A stretch of 64,000 nucleotides of DNA from Pseudomonas viridiflava (GTDB lineage Bacteria > Pseudomonadota > Gammaproteobacteria > Pseudomonadales > Pseudomonadaceae), in contig NZ_UTBZ01000060.1 in the NCBI RefSeq assembly GCF_900580865.1, positions 62,001 through 126,000 on the forward strand. Reading direction: 5' to 3'. Below are positions 8,115-17,758 of this stretch, piece by piece; the stretch's first letter is position 1; every line of letters starts with the position of its first letter. A program made the position numbers and the translations under genes. The notes under the pieces were generated by a model, which saw only the letters and a list, made by a program, of their open reading frames with translations, was not told the DNA's origin and ran no database searches.

Positions 8115-9458
8115 ATGCCGTTGCTTTTCAAACGCTCCTTGCTGCCCAAATTGCGCAGCTTCCCGCTGACCGCCGAGGCCGTGACCATTCTGTCCGGCGC
8201 CGCTGAATTTCGTCGTTGCCTGCTCGAGAAAATCGCTGCAGCGACCCAGCGCATCTACATCGTTGCGCTGTATCTGCAGCAAGACGAAGCCGGTCAGGAA
8301 ATTCTCGATGCACTCCACGCCGCCAAGCTCAAGCGTCCCGAGCTGGAAATCGCCGTGGTGGTCGACTGGTTGCGCGCCCAGCGTGGGCTGATCGGCGCCG
8401 GCAAGCAGCCGGGCAACTCGGCGTGGTACCAGGAAATGACCCGCACCCACCAGAGCGAAGTGGCGGTGTACGGCGTGCCGGTGCAGACCCGCGAGCTGTT
8501 CGGTGTGCTGCATTTGAAAGGCTTCGTGATCGACGACTGCGTGGTCTACAGCGGCGCGAGCCTGAACAACGTTTACCTGCACAAGTTCGACAAGTACCGC
8601 TTCGATCGTTATCACGTCCTGCAAAGCGCTGAGCTGGCCGACTCGATGCATCACCTGGTCAAGCACGGTCTGATCGAATCGAAAGCAGTGCATCGCCTTG
8701 ATCTGCCGAACCTGCCGACCACGCGCAGCCTGCGCAACGACATCGGTGATCTGCGCAGTCGTCTCAAATACGCGACTTACGACACCGCCACCGGCAGCAC
8801 GGCCAGAGATGGCTTGTCTGTGACCCCGTTGCTCGGCGTCGGCAAGAACAACCCGTTGAACCGGGCGATCCTCGAACTGATCGCCAGCGCGCAAAAGCAG
8901 CTGACCATTTGCACGCCGTACTTCAACCTGCCGCTGGGCGTGATCCGTGAGATCAATCGCGCGCTGGCCCGCGGTGTGAAGATCGACATCGTCGTCGGCG
9001 ACAAGACCGCCAACGACTTCTATATCCCTCCGAGCGAGCCGTTCAAGGTGATCGCAGCGCTGCCATACCTGTACGAGATCAGCCTGCGGCGCTTCGCCAA
9101 ACGGCATCAGCGCAACATCGACAGCGGCCAGTTGAACCTGCACTTGTGGCGTGATGGCGACAACACCTATCACCTCAAAGGCATGTGGATCGATCAGCGT
9201 TATACGCTGCTCACCGGTAACAACCTCAATCCACGGGCATTCCGCCTCGATCTGGAAAATGCGTTGTTGATCGATGATCCGAAAGGGGAATGGCTGGAGC
9301 CGCGGGCGAAGGAGCTGGAAGAGATTTTCCGCCATACCACGCGGATCGACAGCTTTCAGAGTCTGGAGACGCTACCGGAGTACCCGGCCGGGGTGGCCAG
9401 GTTTCTCAAGCGCGTGAGTCGGGTGCGGATTGAGCGGTTGCTCTATCGGATTCTCTAA
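8115..9458 (+). CDS. pssA: CDP-diacylglycerol-serine O-phosphatidyltransferase (PssA, PLD family)
   Basis: 447 aa from the ATG at 8115; the frame is open far upstream, but that part lies opposite the TetR gene and through a repeat. It is a phospholipase-D superfamily protein with two HxK motifs: HLKGFVIDDCVVYSGASLNN near residue 135, and HLKGMWIDQRYTLLTGNNLN near residue 354. This is the arrangement of gram-negative peripheral-membrane PssA, which makes phosphatidylserine from CDP-diacylglycerol and serine at the inner membrane, the first step to phosphatidylethanolamine. It is a monocistronic gene followed by a REP cluster. Confidence 0.9.
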   Translation: MPLLFKRSLLPKLRSFPLTAEAVTILSGAAEFRRCLLEKIAAATQRIYIVALYLQQDEAGQEILDALHAAKLKRPELEIAVVVDWLRAQRGLIGAGKQPGNSAWYQEMTRTHQSEVAVYGVPVQTRELFGVLHLKGFVIDDCVVYSGASLNNVYLHKFDKYRFDRYHVLQSAELADSMHHLVKHGLIESKAVHRLDLPNLPTTRSLRNDIGDLRSRLKYATYDTATGSTARDGLSVTPLLGVGKNNPLNRAILELIASAQKQLTICTPYFNLPLGVIREINRALARGVKIDIVVGDKTANDFYIPPSEPFKVIAALPYLYEISLRRFAKRHQRNIDSGQLNLHLWRDGDNTYHLKGMWIDQRYTLLTGNNLNPRAFRLDLENALLIDDPKGEWLEPRAKELEEIFRHTTRIDSFQSLETLPEYPAGVARFLKRVSRVRIERLLYRIL

Positions 9459-9490
9459 AAAATCAAAGTTATTCAGTGCGGCTGAAAATG

Positions 9491-9602
9491 CCTTCGCGAG
9501 CAGGCTCGCTCCCACAGGGGGAATGCATTCCAGATGTGGGAGCAAGCTCCCTCCCACAGGAAAATGCAGTTCAAAATGTGGGAGCGAGCCTGCTCGCGAA
9601 GG
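9491..9602. repeat. REP cluster (three units)
   Basis: Three REP arms in alternating orientation: ttcgcgagcaggctcgctcc, a degenerate gtgggagcaagctccctccc, then gtgggagcgagcctgctcgc. They lie between the convergent pssA and efeM-like genes. Confidence 0.85.
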
Positions 9603-9626
9603 GGTCCGCTCAGACGCTACAAGAAC

Positions 9627-10451
9627 TCAGTTGAGACCTAGCTTGCCACGCAACGTGGACAGGTCTTCCGCCAAAGTATTCACCGGCCCGACCAGCGCTT
9701 TACGGTCGTTGTCCTTCACCTTGTCATAAGTCTCGAAACCCCCGTCCTTGGTTTTGTACTTGGCCAGAATCTTGTCGACCGTGGCAAAGTTCTTGTCGAC
9801 CTTCGCCACAAAAGCCTTGTCCTGCTGCTCGATCTGCGGGCGGAACAGGTCAACGATTTTCTTCGCGCCGTCGATGTTGCCCTGGAAGTCGTACAGGTCG
9901 GTGTGGCTGTAGCGATCTTCTTCACCGGAGATCTTGGTCGCGGCCACTTCTTCCAGCAGCGCCGCAGCACCACCGACGACTTTCTCTGGCGGGAAGGTCA
10001 GGCCAGCGACGCGGGTCTGCAGGTCTTTGACGTCGCTGTTGAGTTTGTCCGCCAACTCGTTCAGGCCTTGGGTGCTTTTCTCCGAGAACAGCGTGTACTC
10101 GATGCGGTGGAAACCGGTAAAGTCATCGGCCTTCACGCCTTTCTCGTGGTCGTCGACGCGGGAGTCGATGGACGCATCGAGGTCACTGAACAGCTCGGCA
10201 ATCGGCTCGATCGACTCGTAGTAAACGCGGGTCGGCGCGTAGAGCTTTTGCGCAGTGGCGAGGTCGCCTTTCTTCACCGCATCGGTGAATTGTTGAGTGT
10301 GGCTGCCCAGCTCATCCAATTGTTCGGTGACGTAAATCTTGTAGTCCGACACCGGCCCGACCAGATCCAGCGGTGCTGTCGCGGCGAACGCCGACAGCGG
10401 GGTGTTGAGCAAACCAAGGGTCAGCGATAACGCGAGTGGCGTCTTTTTCAT
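9627..10451 (-). CDS. EfeM/Algp7-like imelysin (M75) periplasmic protein
   Basis: 274 aa with a signal peptide (cleavage near AFAA, residue 24) and a single M75/imelysin-like domain. It carries the HxxE motif HRIEY at residues 115-119 and the conserved GEEDRYSHTDL block. It is an EfeO paralogue lacking the cupredoxin domain and probably binds metal (iron) in the periplasm. It is the last gene of the efe operon, starting 29 bp after efeB. The equivalent domain occurs in the upstream efeO, so the operon carries two M75 proteins. Confidence 0.87.
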   Translation of the reverse strand: MKKTPLALSLTLGLLNTPLSAFAATAPLDLVGPVSDYKIYVTEQLDELGSHTQQFTDAVKKGDLATAQKLYAPTRVYYESIEPIAELFSDLDASIDSRVDDHEKGVKADDFTGFHRIEYTLFSEKSTQGLNELADKLNSDVKDLQTRVAGLTFPPEKVVGGAAALLEEVAATKISGEEDRYSHTDLYDFQGNIDGAKKIVDLFRPQIEQQDKAFVAKVDKNFATVDKILAKYKTKDGGFETYDKVKDNDRKALVGPVNTLAEDLSTLRGKLGLN

Positions 10452-10480
10452 GGGGGCGGCTCCAGTGTTGAGATGTTGTT

Positions 10481-11779
10481 TCAGGCAGCGGTTTTCGGTT
10501 GTGTGGCGTTGAGCAGCGAGCGACCGATGAAATCCTTGTCGCCGGTGACACCCGGCAGGGTGAAGAAGTAGCCGCCGCCGACCGGTTTGAGGTATTCCTC
10601 CAGTGGCTCGCCGTTGAGGCGCGTCTGCACGGTGATAAAGCCTTTTTCCAGATCGGCCTGGTAACAGATGAACAACAGCCCCATGTCGAGCTGGCCGTTC
10701 TTGTTCACGCCGTTGGAATAGTTGAATGGCCGACGCAGGATCAGGTTGGCTTGAGTCGCAGCCGTGCGCGGATTAGCCAGGCGAATGTGCGCGTCAAGCT
10801 TGGTCAGCTTGCCCGCCGGATCCTTGCTGTAATCCGGGACCTCGCTTTCATGCTGGCCACCTATCGGTGCACCGGTGGTTTTGACCCGGCCAAGGATGCT
10901 TTCCTGCTCCTGCAACGGCGTGCGATCCCAGCGCTCGACGAAATTGCGGATGATCCGCACAGCCTGATAGCTGCCGTGCGCGGCCCAGGCCGGTTCATCG
11001 CTGCCCGGTTGCACCCAGACCAGACGATCCATGGCTTTGCTGTCGTTGGAATCGGGGTTGGCCGAGCCGTCGCGGAAACCAAGGAAGTTGCGCGCCGATT
11101 GCGCCGGCACACCCGGTTTCGCCGGGGCTTGCGGCGGCACGCTGCCTTCCTGTTTCCAGCGCACCAGCAGCAGATCAGGGAGGTTTTTGACGATGTCGCG
11201 CAGGGCGTGAATATTGGTGTCAGCAGTGTTCGAACAGAACTGCAAACTCAGGTCGCCGTGGCAGCAGTCCGCGTCCAGCGCATCGTTGGGGAAACCGACC
11301 ATACGGATCAAACGTTTGGGCTTGGCCTCGGCCAGACCAAAGCGCTCGTCGAACAGCGATTCACCGACGGACACGGTGATGGTCAGGTTATCCGGCGTGA
11401 CGTTCGGGCCGAGGATGCCGGAGTCCGGCGGCGGCAGCTTCGGATCGATCTGCGCCACCGGGCCGCCCTTCATCAGAAACGCAATGCGCTCGTTGAGCGT
11501 GCGGAACAGACGCTCCAGATCTTCACGATCACTGGCCAATACGTCGAACGAAACCAGCATGCCCGAGGCCGGACGCGGGGTGACGATGCCGGTCTGGTGT
11601 ACGCCGTGGAAATCGTGGCGATCTTCAGTCTTGTCACTGCTCGGTGCTTCGGTGACTTGTGCCGGTGCGGCGGCCATGGCCGGGCAGCTCAGGGCGGAAC
11701 CAGCGAGGGCGACACCAGCGGCGCCCATGCCCATCAGGACACGGCGACGTTGCAGGTTGATGTTTTCTGAATCTTTCAT
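10481..11779 (-). CDS. efeB: Deferrochelatase/peroxidase EfeB (DyP type)
   Basis: 432 aa with a twin-arginine signal ([20 protein letters not shown]) and a dye-decolourising peroxidase fold. The DyP signature GFRDGSANP and the downstream heme-ligand histidine region (HIRLANPR) are both present. EfeB is exported folded with heme by Tat. In the Efe system it is proposed to oxidise ferrous iron or release iron from heme in the periplasm. It lies 18 bp after efeO in an uninterrupted operon. Confidence 0.92.
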   Translation of the reverse strand: MKDSENINLQRRRVLMGMGAAGVALAGSALSCPAMAAAPAQVTEAPSSDKTEDRHDFHGVHQTGIVTPRPASGMLVSFDVLASDREDLERLFRTLNERIAFLMKGGPVAQIDPKLPPPDSGILGPNVTPDNLTITVSVGESLFDERFGLAEAKPKRLIRMVGFPNDALDADCCHGDLSLQFCSNTADTNIHALRDIVKNLPDLLLVRWKQEGSVPPQAPAKPGVPAQSARNFLGFRDGSANPDSNDSKAMDRLVWVQPGSDEPAWAAHGSYQAVRIIRNFVERWDRTPLQEQESILGRVKTTGAPIGGQHESEVPDYSKDPAGKLTKLDAHIRLANPRTAATQANLILRRPFNYSNGVNKNGQLDMGLLFICYQADLEKGFITVQTRLNGEPLEEYLKPVGGGYFFTLPGVTGDKDFIGRSLLNATQPKTAA

Positions 11780-11797
11780 CGGGAATGGGTCTTCTGC

Positions 11798-12997
11798 TTA
11801 CAGGCCGGAGAGGCCGAGGGCGGGATCGATGCCATCCAGTGCGTCGGCCAGAGCCTGAGCCTTGTCGGCGATCTGCTTGCGTTGAGCGCCGCTGATGGAG
11901 TCGTAGCTGGCGTAGCCGTCCTGGATCTTGTAGCTGTCGAGTTCGCTGTCGAAGTCCGCCAGTGCCTGGTCGATTTTCGGCAGCAGTTCGGCAGCCGATT
12001 TGCTCAGCATCGGCCGCAGCAGATCGACGACTTTGTGCGCGGTTTGCGCATTGGCGGCGAAACCGTTGAGGTCGCTGTGGCTGTAGCGTTCTTCTTCACC
12101 GCTGGCAGCGCGAACGTCAGCCAGAGTGTTGAGGTTGCGCACGACGATGTTCACCAGTTGTTCCGGTGGCAGGCTCTGCGCGAGCAATTGCTGTTTGAGA
12201 GTGGTGACATCGCTGAGCAGGCGCTCGGCGATAGGCGTCAGTCCGTCGAGGTTGCGTTGCTGAAACAGCGCGTATTCGACGCGGTGGAAACCGACGAACG
12301 CCGGATCCTGCTCGCGTTTTTCGAAATAGTCGGCGCGGGCGTTGATGCTGTTGTCCAGTTCGGCCAGACGCTGGGCGGCCGGAGCCAGGCGTTGATACGC
12401 GGCACGGGCCGGCAGGTACAGCGCTTGCACCTGGCTGAGGTCGCCGCTTTCGATCGCTTGATTGAGCGCGGTCACGGCTTTGATCAGCGCGTTGCTCTGG
12501 CTGGCCAGGTACACGCGGAATTCCGACAGCGGCCCGACGAAGGCGACCATCGACGGTTTGGCTTTGGCCGCTGCGTCAGAGGCTGCCGTCGGCGTCACGT
12601 GCAAGGTGCCGCGCGGATTGCTCAGCAGGCCGCAAGTGATCGCGTAATCGCCCGGTTGCAGGTTGGCGTTGATCACCTGGCTCAGGCCCGGCGCGATGTT
12701 TTCGCGTTCTTCGACAACGAGCACGCCATCGAGAATTTCCCATTCCACCGCACGGTCGGAGCGATTGACGATGCGGAAACTGGCGCGGCCAGCCGGCACC
12801 GTCAGCGCGTTCGGCTCGCAATTGCCCGGATGGATATTCACCACCACTTCATCGTGGTTGTGCTGACGCTTGGCCGCAGCCATTTTCGAGGCGTAATAAA
12901 ACAGACCACCGGCGGCGATCATCACCACCACCGAACCGGCCACCGCCCAGCGCAAGGCGCGGGGAGGGGAGGCCTGAGGAGTATTAGGCTTTGACAT
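11798..12997 (-). CDS. efeO: Iron uptake system protein EfeO
   Basis: 399 aa from the ATG at 12997; the frame is open further upstream but inside efeU. An N-terminal signal anchor (about residues 15-35) is followed by a cupredoxin domain (NCEPNALTVPAG ... YAITCGL) and then an M75 domain with the HxxE motif HRVEY and GEEERYSHSDL. The protein is thought to bind iron in the periplasm and hand it to EfeU. It starts 8 bp after the efeU stop. The YAITCGL strand keeps a cysteine typical of the EfeO cupredoxin. Confidence 0.92.
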   Translation of the reverse strand: MSKPNTPQASPPRALRWAVAGSVVVMIAAGGLFYYASKMAAAKRQHNHDEVVVNIHPGNCEPNALTVPAGRASFRIVNRSDRAVEWEILDGVLVVEERENIAPGLSQVINANLQPGDYAITCGLLSNPRGTLHVTPTAASDAAAKAKPSMVAFVGPLSEFRVYLASQSNALIKAVTALNQAIESGDLSQVQALYLPARAAYQRLAPAAQRLAELDNSINARADYFEKREQDPAFVGFHRVEYALFQQRNLDGLTPIAERLLSDVTTLKQQLLAQSLPPEQLVNIVVRNLNTLADVRAASGEEERYSHSDLNGFAANAQTAHKVVDLLRPMLSKSAAELLPKIDQALADFDSELDSYKIQDGYASYDSISGAQRKQIADKAQALADALDGIDPALGLSGL

Positions 12998-13005
12998 GAA
13001 TGCCC

Positions 13006-13851
13006 TTATTGGCTGGAAACGGAAGACGAATGTGCGGAAGGCTTGGGCGCGGGAGCCGGGTAAAAGAACATCACCAGTGCCACCAGCAGATAGATCAGAT
13101 ACGCCCCGAGGGTGCTGACGGTCGGCGCATCCTGATAACCGAACATGCCGGCCAGCACCGAGCCCAGCGGGCCGTCCATCGGCAGCGTCGCGCTGAAGTC
13201 GAACAGCACGGTTTGCAGGTGATTCCACAGCCCGGCTTCATGCAGCGCCTGCACCGAGTTGGCAAGAATCCCGGCGGCGACCACCAGAATGAACAGGCCG
13301 GTCCACTTGAAGAACGCCGAAAGGTTCAGGCGCATGCTGCCGCTGTAGATCAGGAAACCGACGATGATCGCCAGAATCAGCCCGAGCAGGGCTCCGATCG
13401 GCGCGCCCGGGCCTTCGCTTTGCTGAAACACCGCGAGCAGGAAGAACACCGTTTCCAGGCCTTCACGGGCAACTGCGAAAAACACCATGGCGATCAGCGC
13501 AATCACCTGATGTCTGGAAGACGTCAGGGCGTGATCAAGCGAGGCCTGCAGCGAATGCTTGATCGAGCGCGCCACTTTGCGCATCCAGAACACCATCGAA
13601 CTGAGAATGCCCACGGCCACCAGGCCGACGATGCCTTCGAACAGTTCCTGCTGTTTTTGCGGGAATTCGGCACTGACCAGTTCCAGACCACCACCGACCA
13701 GCAGAGCGAGAGCTGCGGCGAGAAACACGCCGATCCACACGGCGGGCATCCACTGGCCACGACCGGTCTGTTGCAGGTAACTGGCGATAATGCCAACGAT
13801 CAGCGCGGCTTCAATGCCTTCGCGCAGCATGATCAGAAAGGGAACGAGCAT
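13006..13851 (-). CDS. efeU: Ferrous iron permease EfeU (FTR1 family)
   Basis: 281 aa with about seven hydrophobic segments. Two iron-binding REXXE motifs are visible: REGIE at residues 10-14 and REGLE at 129-133. This is the oxidase-coupled FTR1 permease family, which imports iron across the inner membrane. It is the first gene of efeUOB plus the efeM-like gene, all on the minus strand with gaps of 8, 18 and 29 bp. A Fur-box-like sequence lies about 42 bp upstream of the start. Confidence 0.93.
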   Translation of the reverse strand: MLVPFLIMLREGIEAALIVGIIASYLQQTGRGQWMPAVWIGVFLAAALALLVGGGLELVSAEFPQKQQELFEGIVGLVAVGILSSMVFWMRKVARSIKHSLQASLDHALTSSRHQVIALIAMVFFAVAREGLETVFFLLAVFQQSEGPGAPIGALLGLILAIIVGFLIYSGSMRLNLSAFFKWTGLFILVVAAGILANSVQALHEAGLWNHLQTVLFDFSATLPMDGPLGSVLAGMFGYQDAPTVSTLGAYLIYLLVALVMFFYPAPAPKPSAHSSSVSSQ

Positions 13852-13892
13852 TCGGCATCCAAGAGGTCATTTCTAGAGGTTACAAGTTGTAA

Positions 13893-13911
13893 CATAATGA
13901 AAGTCATTCTC
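13893..13911 (-). promoter_or_regulatory. Fur box upstream of the efe operon
   Basis: CATAATGAAAGTCATTCTC read on the minus strand matches the 19-base Fur consensus (GATAATGATAATCATTATC) at 14 of 19 positions. It lies 42-60 bp upstream of efeU, which predicts repression by iron-loaded Fur. Confidence 0.75.
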
Positions 13912-14059
13912 ACATGACATTCATTGACATAAACCTGAACACAAGCTGAACAAGTTAAAGAACAACCATTCTCATGCGGGTGACACCGGAACTCTGTAGG
14001 AGCTGCGTTGGTTGCGGTAAGATGCCTGCCACTCAAAACAACAAGGTTCACCGCGCTCC

Positions 14060-15076
14060 ATGTCGGAAAAAGACACCATCGCCGTGCAACTGGTGCGTGA
14101 AGCGCTGCTGCAAAGTTGTGCCCCGGGCGCAGCCACCGAAGAGGTCTTGAACAAGGTCGGGATTGATCCGGCGTTGCTGCCAACCGAACACAGCCGGGTG
14201 CCGGCCTCGCAGTACGCGAAGCTCTGGCGGTTATTGGCGCGGCGCGGTGACGACGAGTTCTTCGGCATGGACCCGCGCCAGCTCAAGTCCGGCAGCCTGG
14301 AATTCCTCTGCCGCAGCGCGATGGCGCAACCGACGCTGGCAGCGGGTTTGAGCACGGGCCTGAGCTTTCTGTCACTGATGCTTGAGCGCCTGCCGGCGCA
14401 ACTGGTGCGCCAGCAAAGTCTGGCGGAAATCGTCCTGCTGGAGGATGACCCCGAACCGCGCCGCGCCTTCACTTATTTCACCTATTGGATGATCGTCCAC
14501 GGCGTCGCCTGCTGGCTGGCCGGGCGGCGAATTCCGATTCTTGCCATCGAACTGCGCTGCGCGGCGCCGGACTTCACCGATGACTATCGGGTGATGTTTT
14601 CGGAAAACCTGCGTTTCGAGCGGCCGCGTACTCGAATGATTTTCTCGGCGGATTGCCTCGATCTGCCGATCAAGCGCAGCGCGGAAGAACTGAAACGCTT
14701 TCTAGCTCATGCACCGGCGAACATTCTGGTGAAGTACCGCGATCCGGAAAGTCTCGCCAGTCGGATCAAACAGGATTTGCGGCAACTGCCTGCCGATCAA
14801 TGGCCCGAAACCGAGGCTTTGGCCCAACAGCTGTGCATGTCCGCCTCGACACTGCGCCGCCGTTTGGCCGAGGAAGGGCAGACCTATCAAGGCCTCAAGG
14901 ACAGCGTGCGCAAGGAATTGGCCATTGTCTGGCTGGCGGAACCTTCTATCAGTTTTGTCGAGATCGCCAGTCGATTGGGGTTTGCCGATGCGAGTTCGTT
15001 CTACAAGGCGTTTCGCAAGTGGTCGGGGTCGAATCCGGGTCACTATCGCACGCTGATCCTGAATGAGGTTGTCTGA
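14060..15076 (+). CDS. AraC family regulator (arabinose-binding-type N-domain)
   Basis: 338 aa. The N-terminal ~200 residues fit the AraC-like ligand domain seen in OruR/ArgR-type regulators. The C-terminal ~100 residues carry two HTH units: LAQQLCMSASTLRRRLAEEG, then IASRLGFADASSFYKAFRKW. The latter is the AraC signature, followed by GHYR. It precedes the acyl-CoA catabolic genes in the same orientation with a REP doublet between, and is their likely regulator. In P. putida KT2440 I recall an AraC gene in the same place before fadDx. It is divergent from efeU. Confidence 0.87.
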   Translation: MSEKDTIAVQLVREALLQSCAPGAATEEVLNKVGIDPALLPTEHSRVPASQYAKLWRLLARRGDDEFFGMDPRQLKSGSLEFLCRSAMAQPTLAAGLSTGLSFLSLMLERLPAQLVRQQSLAEIVLLEDDPEPRRAFTYFTYWMIVHGVACWLAGRRIPILAIELRCAAPDFTDDYRVMFSENLRFERPRTRMIFSADCLDLPIKRSAEELKRFLAHAPANILVKYRDPESLASRIKQDLRQLPADQWPETEALAQQLCMSASTLRRRLAEEGQTYQGLKDSVRKELAIVWLAEPSISFVEIASRLGFADASSFYKAFRKWSGSNPGHYRTLILNEVV

Positions 15077-15085
15077 TCCGGCCTC

Positions 15086-15152
15086 TTCGCGAGCAGGCTC
15101 GCTCCCACAAGGGGAATGCATTTCAAACTGTGGGAGCGAGCCTGCTCGCGAA
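15086..15152. repeat. REP doublet
   Basis: Two inverted REP arms (ttcgcgagcaggctcgctcc and complement) 10 bp after the AraC gene stop and 150 bp before the acyl-CoA synthetase gene. Confidence 0.85.
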
Positions 15153-15303
15153 AGCTTCCGCCCAGGCAACACACCTCTAAAGGCATGGCCAAACCAGTCA
15201 GCCACATTGAAAGCTTTGACCATTGCCCCAGCCTCCGCACAGCGCGACTATCCCTCTGTTGTTTACGCTTCCCAGCCTAATAAAAAACAGAGGGATTCTG
15301 GCA

Positions 15304-16968
15304 ATGCGCGATTACTTGTCTGCCACCGCACAGTTCAACTATCAGCACACCGTGGATGCCGCGCTCAGCGGTACGCTTGAGGCACTCAACGCCTGCGTTG
15401 AATGCTGCGACCGCCACGCCTTGCCCGGGCGCATTGCGCTGTTCTGGGAAGGCCGCGACGGCGCCAGTGCGACGTACACCTTCAACGATCTGCAGGACAA
15501 AGCCGCGCGTTTCGCCAATTTCCTTCTCGCCCAAGGCGTGCAGAAAGGTGACAAGGTCGCTGGGCTGCTGCCGCGTAACATTGAATTGCTCATCACCGTG
15601 TTGGCCACCTGGCGCATCGGCGCGGTGTATCAGCCGCTGTTCACCGCGTTCGGCCCTAAAGCCCTCGAACATCGCCTGAACAGTTCCGGCGCCAAAGTCG
15701 TGGTCGCCGACGCGGTCAACCGGCCGAAACTCACTGAAGTCGCCGATTGCCCGACGCTCGTTACCGTCGGCGGCGCCAAAGGCCAGGGCATTGTCCGAGG
15801 CGATTTCAGTTTCTGGGCCGAACTGGCCAATTATTCCAACGTCTGCGAACCGGTCATGCTGACCGGCGAAGACCCGTTCCTGTTGATGTTCACCTCAGGC
15901 ACCACCGGCCCGTCGAAAGCGCTGTCGGTACCACTCAAAGCCATCGTCGCGTTCCAGAGTTACACCCGCGATGCCGTCGATCTGCGCCCGGAAGATGCGT
16001 TCTGGAACGTTGCCGATCCGGGCTGGGCCTACGGCATCTATTTCGGCGTCACCGGGCCGTTGTCGATGGGCCACCCGATCACTTTTTACGATGGCCCGTT
16101 CACCCTCGAAAGCACCTGCCGGGTGATCAACAAATACGGCATCACTAACCTCACCGGTTCGCCAACGGCTTATCGTTTGTTGATCGCGGGCGGCGACGAG
16201 TTCGCCAAGTCAATCAAAGGCAAACTGCGAATCGTCAGCAGTGCCGGCGAGCCGTTGAACCCGGAAGTGATCCGCTGGTTCGCCGACAACCTCGGCGTGG
16301 TCATTCATGACCATTACGGCCAGACCGAACTGGGCATGGTCCTGTGCAATCACCACGGCCTCGACCATCCGGTACACGTCGGCGCCGCCGGTTTCGCCTC
16401 CCCGGGCCACCGCATCGTCGTGCTCGACGACCAATACAACGAACTTGGCGTCGGCCAGCCGGGCATCCTCGCCATCGACCGTCCGCAATCGCCGATGTGC
16501 TGGTTCGGCGGCTATGCAGGCGCGCCGACCAAGGCGTTCGTCGGCGACTACTACTTGAGCGGCGACACCGTGGAATGGAACCCGGACGGCAGCATCAGCT
16601 TCGTCGGTCGTAGCGATGACGTGATCACCACGTCCGGCTACCGCGTCGGCCCGTTCGATGTGGAAAGCGCGCTGATCGAACACCCGGCCGTGGTCGAAGC
16701 GGCGGTGGTCGGCAAACCCGATCCGGAGCGCACCGAACTGGTCAAAGCCTTTGTCGTGCTGAGTGCGCAATACCGCGCGGCGCCAGAGCTTGCCGAAGAG
16801 CTGCGCCAACATGTGCGCAAGCGTCTGGCCGCGCATTCGTACCCGCGTGAAATCGAATTTGTCAGCGAATTGCCCAAGACCCCAAGTGGCAAATTGCAGC
16901 GCTTTATCTTGCGCAACCAGGAAATCGCCAAGGCTCAAGAGGCTACGGCGCATAACGTTTCAGCTTGA
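15304..16968 (+). CDS. Acyl-CoA synthetase (AMP-forming)
   Basis: 554 aa from the ATG at 15304, which has AGAGGGA about 8 bases upstream; the frame extends 27 codons further. It is an ANL-superfamily ligase: the P-loop-like motif [11 protein letters not shown] is near residue 200, followed by [11 protein letters not shown] and the C-terminal lysine loop [10 protein letters not shown]. It activates a carboxylic acid to its CoA thioester. It opens a run of five catabolic genes (synthetase, SDR, thiolase, acyl-CoA dehydrogenase, enoyl-CoA hydratase) with the same order I recall for P. putida fadDx-fadB2x-fadAx. The preferred chain length is not visible; a short or branched-chain acid is likely from its partners. 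Confidence 0.87.
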   Translation: MRDYLSATAQFNYQHTVDAALSGTLEALNACVECCDRHALPGRIALFWEGRDGASATYTFNDLQDKAARFANFLLAQGVQKGDKVAGLLPRNIELLITVLATWRIGAVYQPLFTAFGPKALEHRLNSSGAKVVVADAVNRPKLTEVADCPTLVTVGGAKGQGIVRGDFSFWAELANYSNVCEPVMLTGEDPFLLMFTSGTTGPSKALSVPLKAIVAFQSYTRDAVDLRPEDAFWNVADPGWAYGIYFGVTGPLSMGHPITFYDGPFTLESTCRVINKYGITNLTGSPTAYRLLIAGGDEFAKSIKGKLRIVSSAGEPLNPEVIRWFADNLGVVIHDHYGQTELGMVLCNHHGLDHPVHVGAAGFASPGHRIVVLDDQYNELGVGQPGILAIDRPQSPMCWFGGYAGAPTKAFVGDYYLSGDTVEWNPDGSISFVGRSDDVITTSGYRVGPFDVESALIEHPAVVEAAVVGKPDPERTELVKAFVVLSAQYRAAPELAEELRQHVRKRLAAHSYPREIEFVSELPKTPSGKLQRFILRNQEIAKAQEATAHNVSA

Positions 16969-16984
16969 ATCAGGAAATACAGTC

Positions 16985-17746
16985 ATGCAGATCGAGAACA
17001 AGGTTTTTATCGTCACCGGCGGCGCATCCGGCCTGGGTGCTGCCACCGCTGAATTGCTGGTGAGTGCCGGCGCGAAAGTGATGCTGGTGGACATGAACGC
17101 CGAAGCCGTCGCTGCTCAGGCTCAGCGTTTGGGCGCGCAAAGCGTGGTCGCCGACATCAGCAATGAAGCCGCCGCGGAAGCTGCTGTGCAGGCGACAGTC
17201 AAAGCCTTCGGCAGCCTCAACGGCCTGGTCAACTGCGCCGGTATCGTCCGTGGCGAGAAGATCCTCGGCAAGAACGGCCCACATGCGCTGAGCAGTTTTG
17301 CTCAGGTGATCAACGTCAACCTGATCGGCAGCTTCAACATGCTGCGTCTGGCCGCTGCGGCCATCGCCGAGAGCGAGGCCAATGCCGACGGCGAGCGCGG
17401 TGTGATCATCAACACCGCCTCGGTCGCAGCGTTCGACGGCCAGATCGGCCAAGCGGCGTACTCGGCCTCCAAAGGCGCGATTGCCAGCCTGACCCTGCCG
17501 GCCGCCCGTGAACTGGCGCGTTTCGGCATTCGCGTAATGACCATCGCACCGGGCATTTTCGAAACGCCGATGATGGCCGGCATGACCCCGGAAGTCCGCG
17601 ACTCGCTGGCTGCCGGCGTGCCGTTCCCGCCGCGTCTGGGCAAGCCTGCCGAGTACGCCGCGCTGGTTCGGCATATCATCGAAAACAGCATGCTCAACGG
17701 CGAGGTGATCCGTCTCGACGGTGCCTTGCGCATGGCCGCCAAGTAA
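16985..17746 (+). CDS. SDR family 3-hydroxyacyl-CoA dehydrogenase (type II)
   Basis: 253 aa from the ATG at 16985. The Rossmann motif [15 protein letters not shown] lies at residues 11-25, the cofactor acidic residue in LVDMN (NAD preference), then NCAG, the catalytic serine in [10 protein letters not shown] and YSASK. The family match is HSD17B10 (2-methyl-3-hydroxybutyryl-CoA dehydrogenase), which also carries the insertion seen around [15 protein letters not shown]. It would oxidise (2-methyl-)3-hydroxyacyl-CoA to the ketoacyl-CoA. The gene starts 16 bp after the synthetase and is followed 12 bp later by the thiolase that would take its product. Confidence 0.88.
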   Translation: MQIENKVFIVTGGASGLGAATAELLVSAGAKVMLVDMNAEAVAAQAQRLGAQSVVADISNEAAAEAAVQATVKAFGSLNGLVNCAGIVRGEKILGKNGPHALSSFAQVINVNLIGSFNMLRLAAAAIAESEANADGERGVIINTASVAAFDGQIGQAAYSASKGAIASLTLPAARELARFGIRVMTIAPGIFETPMMAGMTPEVRDSLAAGVPFPPRLGKPAEYAALVRHIIENSMLNGEVIRLDGALRMAAK

Positions 17747-17758
17747 GGAGGATTTGTC

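Noticed and set aside
9491..9602. Clustered repeats resembling a short CRISPR array
   Set aside because: The units alternate in orientation and match REP sequences found singly across the window, spacers are not uniform and no cas gene is near.
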